NCBI GenBank assembly: GCA_003252195.1 | Contig: QKFK01000129.1 | Coordinates: 1 to 6,966, forward strand | DNA: 6,966 nt | Direction: 5' to 3' | Origin: Rhodospirillales bacterium | Lineage (GTDB): Bacteria > Pseudomonadota > Alphaproteobacteria > QKFK01 > SZUA-500 | The notes under the pieces: model-generated | Seen by the model: the letters and a program-made list of their open reading frames with translations, nothing else | Databases searched by the model: none | Told to the model about the DNA's origin: nothing | Made by a program: the position numbers and the translations under genes | Shown: positions 1 to 5,685 of the stretch, piece by piece | How the letters are laid out: each line of letters starts with the position of its first letter | Position numbering within the stretch: position 1 is the first letter of the stretch

Positions 1-582
1 CCATGGGTTTGAGCACACACCATCAATGATAAAGCAACCTTTATCGGTAATGCTCTGTTTTGATAAAATAGCCCAGCCACCATGCTTTACAGATTTTTCA
101 AAATATTGATTAGGGTATTTTGATGTGTCAGGAGAAAGCGTTCCCTCTAATACAGCAGGAATGTCACTTAAAACGACAACATCAGCATCTAATTTGTATA
201 ACTCAGATGTGAGTGTTTTTATGTCATGTTGCTTCATATTATAGAAAATACCAACCTGCTGAGCCGATATAGTAAAATGCTTTGAGGTGTTATTTGTTGT
301 TATATATGATGGCATAATCGCAACATTTGCCGCTATAACAACATAATTAATCACAGATGTTAGGCTGGATATAAAAAATGACTGCCATTGACCCTTAAAA
401 GGTGCTGTGAGCATTAAAAATAAGCTGACAAAACTAAGTTGTATGCGGTAATTGTCAATAAAATCAAGCCATTGATAACTTTTATATAAAGGCACTACAG
501 ATATTAAAAACAGAAGAAATGAAAAGAATTTATATGAGGTTGCCTCACTGGCTTCTTTTCTTTTTTTATCCATGTAACCCAT
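1..582 (-). CDS. Membrane-anchored endonuclease/exonuclease/phosphatase (EEP) family protein, YafD-like, C-terminus cut by window edge
   Basis: This frame stays open from 582 down to base 1 and runs off the window, so only about 194 N-terminal residues are visible. In-frame ATGs lie at 582 and 573. I take 582 because an AGGG sits about 10 bases upstream, but 573 is nearly as good. Counting from 573, a basic start (MDKKRKE) is followed by three hydrophobic stretches at about residues 14-30, 43-58 and 66-91. A soluble part then begins whose segment near residues 126-137 (LDADVVVLSDIP) resembles the EEP-fold motif usually read as DVV-LQE. GGWAILSK (residues 165-172) resembles the family's G-AILS segment. 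Three membrane helices followed by an EEP domain is the YafD-type layout. The usual Glu of the LQE motif is Asp here. The enzyme's substrate is unknown. The EEP assignment is moderately sure; membrane location is more certain. Confidence 0.7.
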   Translation of the reverse strand, partial: MGYMDKKRKEASEATSYKFFSFLLFLISVVPLYKSYQWLDFIDNYRIQLSFVSLFLMLTAPFKGQWQSFFISSLTSVINYVVIAANVAIMPSYITTNNTSKHFTISAQQVGIFYNMKQHDIKTLTSELYKLDADVVVLSDIPAVLEGTLSPDTSKYPNQYFEKSVKHGGWAILSKQSITDKGCFIIDGVCSNPW

Positions 583-697
583 AATAATAGTACCCTAGCG
601 AAAAATCTTTATCTTGTGCTGTAAAAGCAATATACTTGAAAACAAGTTATCATAATATGACAAAATAAAAAATAAAATAGAAACTTTGGTATTAATT
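583..697. promoter_or_regulatory. Divergent intergenic region between the EEP-family gene and the coiled-coil/TPR gene
   Basis: The two flanking genes read outward from this AT-rich gap of about 115 bp, so promoters for both should lie here. I found no convincing paired -35/-10. TTGAAA at 636-641 resembles a -35 box, but no good -10 follows at 16-18 bp. A GANTC site (GAATC, 700-704) overlaps the start codon of the plus-strand gene. Confidence 0.35.
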
Positions 698-2059
698 ATG
701 AATCATCTCCCCCCAACAGATTTGGCGTTGCTTTTTCAATCTGCCTTAGACAAGTTTGCAGAGTTACCTTCTTTGCTAGCCCATAATATGGCAATGCAAA
801 TTATGTTACTTTTATCAATAGTCGGCGGGAGCGTACTTGCCTTGTTGATGCGTCTTGGCGGTGGTAAAAAGTCAGGGGGGGCTAGCGACGGGCAAGATAA
901 TTTTTACGCAGAAGACGAGCAGGCATCAGACGATAATAAAGAAAGCAGTTCAAACGTTGGGTCATTAGAAGAAGAAAACGCTCTACAAAATGAAGAAAAA
1001 CAAAAAGAAATAGAAAAGGAAGCAGAGCAAGAAAGATTAATTGAGCTATTTAAGCAAAATGATGCTGAAAATTTAAAAGCTAAAGAAGCGCTAGAAGAAA
1101 ATGAAAAAAATAAAAAACGCGCAAATCTTGATTGGACTAAGAAAGATAAAAACAACCAAGATGAATATGTTGATAAGGCAGATAGACTTATTGCAAAAAA
1201 AATAGTGAAAGAGAAAGAACAAAAAGACCAAACAAAGAAGAAAGAAAAGCAAAAGCTTCACAATGTTATGGATGTTATGCTGTCTTTAATTGGGCGAGAT
1301 ATGCAAGATAGTCAGATTGTTAAATCTCTATATCAAAAGACCCAAGAAAGTGAAAAGCTTGAAGATATTGTTCAAACTTTAGACGCTGTTAAAAGCTTTT
1401 TAGAGGTTTGTAAATCTGGAAAGTTGCAAGATGTTTTTGCTAAAGATAAAAATCTTCCATCAAAAGAAGAGGCTTTGTTTGATTTAGCAAATGGAAATTT
1501 TGAGAAAGCGGTTATGTTCTTAGAAAAAGCCATGGGTGTCCATCTTGATAAGGCTGACATCATGAGTGACGGTCCATTAAAGCAGAGCAATTATATGGAG
1601 GCATCTAATTATTCGGTTGCGATGGGTTCTTTGGCCATGAGCTTTAACGGTCGCTTAGCTTTTAACTCATTTAAGAACTCTGTGGAAATATGCCAAGAAA
1701 ACCCTACAGGCTGGAGTAGACTAGGTGATAGCTTTATTTTAATGGGTAGAGATGGTGATGCAAAAGCAGCTTACATGAAGACAGTTAATCTCGCAGATAA
1801 TAACAAGGATTATACATTAATAGCTAATGCGGATTATGGCTTGGCGATGATATCACAGCGTGAGGGAAATTTTGATATGTCAAAGAGGTTCTTCCGAGAG
1901 AGTGAAATGATTTATGCAGATATGGGGCTTTATAATGCAATGAGTGGTGATGAAGTTAGAGCAATGGAAGCCATAGAAAGAAGAGATAAGCAAGAAAGAG
2001 TTGCTGCTATTATGAATTTGATAAATTCGTACGATATGGATAGGGCAGAAGTCATTTAA
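698..2059 (+). CDS. Membrane-anchored coiled-coil and TPR-repeat protein of unknown function
   Basis: I choose the ATG at 698 (453 residues) over an in-frame TTG at 686; neither has a clear Shine-Dalgarno sequence. Residues 32-52 form one hydrophobic helix (MQIMLLLSIVGGSVLALLMRL), followed by a Gly/Lys stretch. Residues 66-188 are very rich in Glu, Lys, Gln and Asp, typical of a coiled coil or charged linker. From about 254 to 410 there are helical pairs resembling tetratricopeptide repeats. The clearest are around 257-280 (ALFDLANGNFEKAVMFLEKAM), 336-366 (GWSRLGDSFILMGRDGDAKAAY...) and 372-408 (...ADYGLAMISQREGNFDMSKRFF). The layout suggests a scaffold anchored in the inner membrane with a cytoplasmic or periplasmic TPR platform. 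No catalytic motif is seen. nth follows after 19 bp and is probably co-transcribed. The gene ends with two stop codons in a row (TAATAA). I do not recognise a named family. Confidence 0.85.
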   Translation: MNHLPPTDLALLFQSALDKFAELPSLLAHNMAMQIMLLLSIVGGSVLALLMRLGGGKKSGGASDGQDNFYAEDEQASDDNKESSSNVGSLEEENALQNEEKQKEIEKEAEQERLIELFKQNDAENLKAKEALEENEKNKKRANLDWTKKDKNNQDEYVDKADRLIAKKIVKEKEQKDQTKKKEKQKLHNVMDVMLSLIGRDMQDSQIVKSLYQKTQESEKLEDIVQTLDAVKSFLEVCKSGKLQDVFAKDKNLPSKEEALFDLANGNFEKAVMFLEKAMGVHLDKADIMSDGPLKQSNYMEASNYSVAMGSLAMSFNGRLAFNSFKNSVEICQENPTGWSRLGDSFILMGRDGDAKAAYMKTVNLADNNKDYTLIANADYGLAMISQREGNFDMSKRFFRESEMIYADMGLYNAMSGDEVRAMEAIERRDKQERVAAIMNLINSYDMDRAEVI

Positions 2060-2078
2060 TAAGCAAAGATGTAAAATT

Positions 2079-2708
2079 ATGAATAAAAAAGATATCGTTG
2101 AAACTTTTACGAGACTAAGAGATCAGAACCCTAATCCTCAAAGTGAACTTAATTATCATAATAATTTTACATTACTTGTTGCCGTTGTGCTATCAGCTCA
2201 AGCAACAGATAAAGGGGTTAATAAAGCAACCGATAAATTGTTTGAAATAGCTGATAATCCAAAAGATATGTATGCTCTAGGACTAGACGGTTTGAAAGAA
2301 TATATCAAAACAATAGGTCTCTATAATTCTAAAGCAAATAATGTCATTAAGCTTTGTAAAATTCTGATTGATGAATATGACGGTGAAATCCCTGATAGCA
2401 GAGAAGAGTTACAAAAATTACCAGGAGTGGGAAGGAAAACCGCAAATGTTGTAATGAACATTGCTTTTGGTGAACCAACTATCGCGGTGGATACACATGT
2501 GTTTAGGCTTAGTAATAGGTTAGGTTTAGCTAAAGGGAAAACGCCAGACGAAGTTGAATCTGGTTTATCTAAAATTGTGCCAAGTGAATTTAAGCTTCAC
2601 GCACATCACTGGCTAATATTGCACGGTAGATATGTGTGTAAAGCTCAAAAACCCACTTGTAGTACTTGTATATTAAAAGATTTATGCCCTTCTGCTAAGA
2701 TCTTATAA
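2079..2708 (+). CDS. nth: Endonuclease III, DNA glycosylase/AP lyase for oxidised pyrimidines
   Basis: Nth removes oxidised pyrimidines such as thymine glycol and cleaves the resulting abasic site by beta-elimination, in base excision repair. The 209-residue product is close to the usual family length (about 210). The helix-hairpin-helix motif LPGVGRKTANVV is at 114-125 and contains the catalytic lysine at 120. VDTHVFR at 137-143 contains the catalytic aspartate at 138. The C-terminal 4Fe-4S cluster ligands are Cys187, Cys194, Cys197 and Cys203 in C-x6-C-x2-C-x5-C spacing. LSAQATD at 38-44 is also typical. From memory, these positions match the E. coli enzyme. The ATG lies 19 bp after the TPR gene with no strong ribosome binding site, suggesting coupling to the upstream gene. 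The stop codon overlaps that of the convergent nitroreductase gene. Confidence 0.97.
   Translation: MNKKDIVETFTRLRDQNPNPQSELNYHNNFTLLVAVVLSAQATDKGVNKATDKLFEIADNPKDMYALGLDGLKEYIKTIGLYNSKANNVIKLCKILIDEYDGEIPDSREELQKLPGVGRKTANVVMNIAFGEPTIAVDTHVFRLSNRLGLAKGKTPDEVESGLSKIVPSEFKLHAHHWLILHGRYVCKAQKPTCSTCILKDLCPSAKIL
2703..2708. other. Shared palindromic stop (TTATAA) of two convergent genes
   Basis: The six bases TTATAA read Leu-stop on both strands. They end nth on the plus strand (...Ile-Leu-stop) and the nitroreductase on the minus strand (...Ile-Leu-stop). There is no space for a conventional terminator between the genes, so each transcript probably runs into the other gene. Confidence 0.95.
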
Positions 2709-3293
2709 AATCTCGCAAGCATCAGAGAATTCAAAACGAGGAGAGCGAGGGAATAAACCTGCTTCATCTCCATATCCTAAATTGCAGAGGAAGTTTGCTT
2801 TAAATCTGCCATCAGGGAAGAATTCTTTGTTAAGCCCTTCTGCATCAAACCCGCTCATAGGACCACAATCAAGCCCAACCATGCGCGCTGCAACAATAAA
2901 ATAACCTGCTTGCAAAGTTGAGTTTCTAAAGGCTGTTTCTTCAGCAAAAGCTTTGTTGCCTTCATACCAACTTCTGGCATCTGTATGAGGGAATAAGAAC
3001 GGAAGATGCTCGTAAAATTTTGTGTCATATGCTAATATAGCAACAACTGGGGCATTCATGGTTTTTTCAACATTTCCAGCAGCTAAAAAAGGCTTTAATC
3101 TTTCTTTTGCTTCTCTGCTTTTGATGAAGGTAATTCTTAGTGGTTGGCAGTTTGCTGCAGTTGGCCCCATCTTTGTGAGTTCATATGATTTAACCAATAA
3201 TTCACTTAAAACGTCTTCGCTTTTCCATTTGTTATGAGTTCTGGCGTTATTAAATAATATATCTTCTACATTTTTATCTAGTTTTTGTGTCAT
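2703..3293 (-). CDS. rutE: RutE/HadB-like NADH-dependent flavin nitroreductase (putative malonic semialdehyde reductase)
   Basis: The 196-residue product has the same length as E. coli RutE and shares its diagnostic segments: ARTHNKW (17-23), MGPTAANCQPLR (42-53), FPHTDARSWY (101-110), AEETAFRNSTLQAGY (117-131), GLDCGPMSGFD (140-150) and NLGYGD (171-176). This nitroreductase-fold family binds FMN and acts as a dimer. In the Rut uracil-degradation pathway RutE reduces malonic semialdehyde to 3-hydroxypropionate. No other rut gene is visible here, so the physiological substrate could be another aldehyde, quinone or nitro compound. The ATG at 3293 has an AAGGA Shine-Dalgarno (complement of 3304-3308) about 10 bases upstream. 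The gene converges on nth with a 6-bp overlap. The family assignment is firm; the symbol is by similarity and the pathway is inferred. Confidence 0.9.
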   Translation of the reverse strand: MTQKLDKNVEDILFNNARTHNKWKSEDVLSELLVKSYELTKMGPTAANCQPLRITFIKSREAKERLKPFLAAGNVEKTMNAPVVAILAYDTKFYEHLPFLFPHTDARSWYEGNKAFAEETAFRNSTLQAGYFIVAARMVGLDCGPMSGFDAEGLNKEFFPDGRFKANFLCNLGYGDEAGLFPRSPRFEFSDACEIL

Positions 3294-3353
3294 TTTTGCT
3301 ATATCCTTGTTTATACTTGATAATTTTAATTTTCTAATTACGGTGTATAAGAG
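3294..3353. promoter_or_regulatory. Short divergent intergenic region (60 bp)
   Basis: These 60 bp separate the starts of the minus-strand nitroreductase gene and the plus-strand secreted-protein gene, so both promoters must overlap or lie partly inside the genes. The complement of 3304-3308 (AAGGA) is the nitroreductase ribosome binding site. No well-spaced -35/-10 pair was found on either strand. TATAAA (complement of 3310-3315) lies too close to that ribosome binding site to be a likely -10. Confidence 0.4.
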
Positions 3354-4343
3354 ATGAGATATATATTTTGTTGTCTTTGTTTGTTGCTCTCTTTCCCTGC
3401 TCGGGCTGAAACATACGGCAATGTCCTATCATATTCTGACATCTCAACTAATAACATGGGTATTAGTCCAGAGATTTTCAACGAGCATATAGATTTTATC
3501 ACAAATAAAAATTTTGTAACCCTAGATAATTTGCTAGATAAGGTTTATAAAGCTAGTTCAGAAGAAGATGAAAATCTTGTCTCTATAATCATCGACTCAC
3601 CTAAAAAGAAAATTGCAGAGACATTATGCAATAAACTCTTAAGTACATCTAAATCTAAACAATATGGATTTACGCTTTTCTTATCGGCAAGTGAAGTTGG
3701 AAAAGATGGTAATTTGTCATGGGCAGATCTAAATGAGCTTGTAAAGGATTGTAACGTTGCTATCGGTGTAAAAAATAATATCCTAGCAACTAGCTCAGAT
3801 ATTAGTGAAGACACATTCATTGCAGACATAAATAAAAACATAAAACAAGTTAAGGAAAATCTAGGGATAAATCCAGAATATGTTATGTATAAAGGTGGAC
3901 TTGCAAGCAATAATCTAAAGAAAGCAATTAAAAAACTTAAATTTAAAGCGGCCTTTGGTTTGCATTCAGGTGCTTTTTATAAAGGTAGCGATAAATATTA
4001 TCTTCCCGCTTTTTCAGTAACCTCAGCTTATTCAGACATGGCTAGAATTAAAACCGCAACCACAGCTCATGCTTTTAAAGCCAAAGATATTCTTCCTAAA
4101 ACGCATATTGTTAAAAACAATCCTCCATTGTATGGCTTTACATTATCTGGTGATGATAGCTTGCCGAATGTAAGTTGTTATAGCTCTAATCAAGGTGCTC
4201 TTGATGTTGAGCAGTTGGGTCCTAGAATTGAAGTTAGATATGCCGAGCCGTTGCCTGTTGATGCTGCCGAAAGGGTGAATTGTACATCATATAAAAATGG
4301 GCATTGGTATTGGTTTGGTAATATCTTCTATGTTGCTAAATAA
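3354..4343 (+). CDS. Secreted polysaccharide-deacetylase-like protein with the catalytic residues missing
   Basis: The 329-residue product begins with a signal peptide (MRYIFCCLCLLLSFPARA) with a probable cut after Ala16-Arg17-Ala18, so it should be periplasmic or secreted. The mature part follows the NodB/polysaccharide deacetylase layout. VLSYSDI (24-30) sits where VL-YH is usual. GISPEIFNEHIDFI and VTLDNLL (36-61) match the 'F...L...G...V...EL' stretch. VSIIIDS (76-82) stands for the TFDDG motif, YGFTLFLSASEVG (104-116) for the TFFV strand, and LSWADLNELVKDCNVAIGVKNN (121-142) for the segment that normally ends in HxxxH. A YKGG turn and FKAAFGLHSGAF (197-208) follow. The second Asp of DD and both metal-binding His are absent, so deacetylase activity is unlikely. 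Residues 258-327 form a C-terminal module (GFTL..., NVSCYSS, RIEVRYAEPLP, VNCTSYKNGHWYWFGNIFYV) that I associate with alphaproteobacterial members. Its Cys275 and Cys310 may form a disulfide. The ATG at 3354 directly follows TAAGAG, a weak ribosome site. The fold call is by pattern and the loss of activity is inference. Confidence 0.75.
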   Translation: MRYIFCCLCLLLSFPARAETYGNVLSYSDISTNNMGISPEIFNEHIDFITNKNFVTLDNLLDKVYKASSEEDENLVSIIIDSPKKKIAETLCNKLLSTSKSKQYGFTLFLSASEVGKDGNLSWADLNELVKDCNVAIGVKNNILATSSDISEDTFIADINKNIKQVKENLGINPEYVMYKGGLASNNLKKAIKKLKFKAAFGLHSGAFYKGSDKYYLPAFSVTSAYSDMARIKTATTAHAFKAKDILPKTHIVKNNPPLYGFTLSGDDSLPNVSCYSSNQGALDVEQLGPRIEVRYAEPLPVDAAERVNCTSYKNGHWYWFGNIFYVAK

Positions 4344-4521
4344 AACGATTCGATAAAAATTTACGCAGTTACTCATATTCAATTACGGTTTTGCGAGGTG
4401 CTTATTAAAGCTAATCGTCGCTATTGCTATTTTTTGATGGTGATTGTTTGACTATTTATAAAAAAGAAAATAAATTATTATCAACTTAGTTTTTGTAAAC
4501 ACAAACAATGGATAAAAATAA
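4344..4521 (+). promoter_or_regulatory. Intergenic region with a candidate sigma70-type promoter for the small acidic gene
   Basis: TTGACT at 4448-4453 is followed, after exactly 17 bp, by TAAATT at 4471-4476. This is a reasonable -35/-10 pair pointing at the gene starting at 4522. Upstream, a short stem (GCTT 4400-4403 with AAGC 4408-4411) and a T-run at 4430-4435 do not make a convincing terminator for the previous gene. A GANTC site lies at 4347-4351. Confidence 0.5.
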
Positions 4522-4950
4522 ATGATGGAAAAATTCCAAGATTATTATGAGGTTATTGAAAAACAGGACTTCTATGAAATAATCCAGAATAAATATGGTG
4601 AAATTGCAATATTTATTGATGCTCGTAGTGGCACGCCTAAAGACCCAGAATTATTGTATGATGGAAAAGCATCAGCTCTTTTGAAAAGAGATGCATCTTT
4701 GGCTGTGCGTTTAGATGATATTCACGATGAAGCAAAAGAACCTCTTGCTTCTGCAGAAGTTGTAATGATTGCAGAGCTTAGAGGCAAAACAATTGAAAGA
4801 ATTTATGGCGTTCCTGTAAATAATGTTGAAGAAATAGCTGTTGCAGGTAAAGAAAGCCGTGCTGACGAAATTATTATGGCAAAGAGCCAAGATGATTTGC
4901 TAAAAAGCTTTGGCGTAGTTAATAGATGGCCAAGCGGCGCTAAATCTTAA
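4522..4950 (+). CDS. Small acidic cytosolic protein of unknown function
   Basis: The 142-residue product has no signal peptide, membrane segment or recognisable catalytic motif. It is rich in Glu and Asp and looks like a compact alpha/beta protein. Residues 1-24 should be helical. Strand-like segments are GEIAIFIDA (26-34), ASLAVRLDD (58-66), EVVMIAEL (79-86) and EEIAVAG (103-109). A helical tail (ADEIIMAKSQDDLLKSFG) precedes the end NRWPSGAKS. Two adjacent ATGs (4522 and 4525) could start it. The Shine-Dalgarno is weak, only GGAT about 9 bases upstream. A five-codon ORF (ATG at 4508) ends in the overlap ATGA with this start. It has its own candidate promoter and a clear terminator, so it is probably a single-gene transcript. 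Steady codon use and sensible composition argue it is real. I do not recognise the family and assign no function. Confidence 0.8.
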   Translation: MMEKFQDYYEVIEKQDFYEIIQNKYGEIAIFIDARSGTPKDPELLYDGKASALLKRDASLAVRLDDIHDEAKEPLASAEVVMIAELRGKTIERIYGVPVNNVEEIAVAGKESRADEIIMAKSQDDLLKSFGVVNRWPSGAKS

Positions 4951-4969
4951 TAAAATTTTTTATAATTAG

Positions 4970-5002
4970 CACCCTGTATAATTTATATGCAGGGTGTTTT
5001 TT
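4970..5002 (+). terminator. Intrinsic terminator of the small acidic gene
   Basis: CACCCTG (4970-4976) pairs perfectly with CAGGGTG (4990-4996). Inner TATA (4977-4980) can also pair with TATA (4984-4987). A run of six T follows at once (4997-5002). It begins 19 bp after the stop codon at 4950. Confidence 0.88.
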
Positions 5003-5316
5003 ATGTTTTGAATGTCTAGCTCTAGTAATCTGGCAGATGTAAAAGGCCCGCTAAGCTAATAGACTTGGGCAAACATATCATATCTTCTGCGTAAGCAGGT
5101 GGAAGCTTATGCATGATTTTTTTAGATGGTGCTCGGGATATGGCTGTTAAGATTTACAATCTCTTAAGTTAAAGAGCATGGTTTATATTATGTGTAGCAT
5201 GATGATTGCTATAAAATGCCGCGTCGTCAGTTGTTTTTATATATACTTATGTACAAACACTACATCCTTAAGTTTTAACAGGACTAAAAAGACAATTTTT
5301 TTTATATTTTTTATAC

Positions 5317-5425
5317 GAGTCGCAAAGTTAGACTCAGAGCGGGATAGAGAGTCTTAATATAGCTTTTCTTCATGATTCCCAAGGAGTCGGTTAGAACATT
5401 GTTAATAATTAGAGGGTTAAGATTC
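5317..5425. promoter_or_regulatory. Cluster of six GANTC (CcrM-type) methylation sites
   Basis: GAGTC 5317-5321, GACTC 5331-5335, GAGTC 5349-5353, GATTC 5374-5378, GAGTC 5384-5388 and GATTC 5421-5425 lie within 109 bp. My line-by-line reading of the rest of the window finds only four others (700, 2556, 3594, 4347). In alphaproteobacteria GANTC is methylated by CcrM and clusters near cell-cycle promoters and origins. That the host has CcrM is an inference. The sites are real; a function for them is unproven. Confidence 0.5.
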
Positions 5426-5556
5426 TTATATGTGCATACTAGCTGTACATAAAAACTCTATTCGAGATATTTAAGGAGTGATGACCTTGACATATTCTGG
5501 AGTAAGTTTTCTTTCTTGTCCCAATGAGGGGAGGTTCGTCCAAACCTCCCTTTTTT
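5318..5556 (+). ncRNA. Candidate small RNA ending at the orphan terminator
   Basis: A strong plus-strand terminator at 5529-5556 has no plus-strand protein gene within 500 bp upstream that is not already terminated, which implies a short transcript. A weak possible promoter is AAGACA (5289-5294), 17 bp, TATACG (5312-5317), which would start an RNA of about 235 bases near 5322. The 5' end is a guess, and other starts within 5003-5500 are equally possible. AAGGAG at 5473-5478 precedes a 23-25 codon frame (ATG 5481 or TTG 5487) whose stop lies in the terminator T-run, so a tiny peptide cannot be excluded. No known RNA family is recognised. Confidence 0.28.
5529..5556 (+). terminator. Strong intrinsic terminator without an upstream protein gene
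   Basis: GGGAGGTT (5529-5536) pairs perfectly over eight bases with AACCTCCC (5543-5550) around the loop CGTCCA. Six T follow (5551-5556). On the minus strand no T-run follows the stem, so it points plus-ward and is not a typical terminator for the convergent ampG. Confidence 0.88.
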
Positions 5557-5685
5557 AATTTTAAAGATGCCATAGATTTAGCTGAGATCGTTGGGCTCAA
5601 GTTTAATAGTTGCGTGAGCTGAATTTATAGAATTAACACGTAGCTAGAAATATTTTAGCTGCATATTTGTAATTAATATTAAGAG

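Larger units (their letters stand above)
5003..5685. other. Long gene-free stretch with hairpins and regulatory-looking signals
   Basis: No convincing protein gene is seen on either strand. From left to right it holds the following. A possible stem pairs GCCC 5046-5049 with GGGC 5067-5070. A CTGC/GCAG stem closes a GTAA (GNRA-type) tetraloop at 5087-5098. An inverted repeat TTAAGA/TCTTAA (5147-5152, 5162-5167) overlaps a second one, CTCTT/AAGAG (5161-5165, 5172-5176). An A/T-only tract runs over 5294-5315 apart from its edges. A GANTC cluster spans 5317-5425, and a terminator lies at 5529-5556. The last 130 bp before the ampG stop are AT-rich and contain an imperfect palindrome at 5643-5661 (AGCTA...TAGCT) without a T-run on the minus strand. 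I could not match the region to tmRNA, RNase P RNA, SRP RNA or a tRNA. Confidence 0.6.

Noticed and set aside
686..688. TTG as the start of the coiled-coil/TPR gene
   Set aside because: It has no ribosome site and adds only four residues; the ATG at 698 is the simpler start.
904..1155. Minus-strand open frame, Ser/Phe-rich
   Set aside because: It is the antisense of the Lys/Glu-rich coiled-coil region; its composition is an artefact of purine-rich coding.
1372..1590. Minus-strand open frame within the TPR region
   Set aside because: Antisense shadow of a well-supported gene, without a ribosome site or protein-like features.
3022..3237. Plus-strand open frame opposite the nitroreductase
   Set aside because: Lies entirely within a clearly recognised minus-strand gene.
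3545..3910. Minus-strand open frame of 121 codons
   Set aside because: Antisense to the secreted deacetylase-like gene, which has a signal peptide and a family layout.
4400..4436. Terminator for the deacetylase-like gene
   Set aside because: Only a 3-4 bp stem can be drawn before the T-run, too weak to call.
5113..5172. 19-codon plus-strand ORF after an AGGTGG
   Set aside because: Too short and no recognised peptide; the purine run may be chance. It could be revisited if the region proves to be transcribed.
5147..5474. CtrA boxes (TTAA-N7-TTAA) and a full chromosomal origin
   Set aside because: Many TTAA occur in AT-rich DNA, but none has the N7 spacing. No perfect DnaA box is present, and neighbours typical of alphaproteobacterial origins (such as hemE) are missing.
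5003..5556. tmRNA, RNase P RNA, SRP RNA or 6S RNA
   Set aside because: I could not find the tmRNA tag or ends, the RNase P conserved core or the SRP loop. 6S RNA cannot be excluded by eye, but no matching closing stem and bubble was evident.
5444..5571. 42-codon minus-strand ORF starting at 5571
   Set aside because: No ribosome site, and it runs back through the plus-strand terminator.
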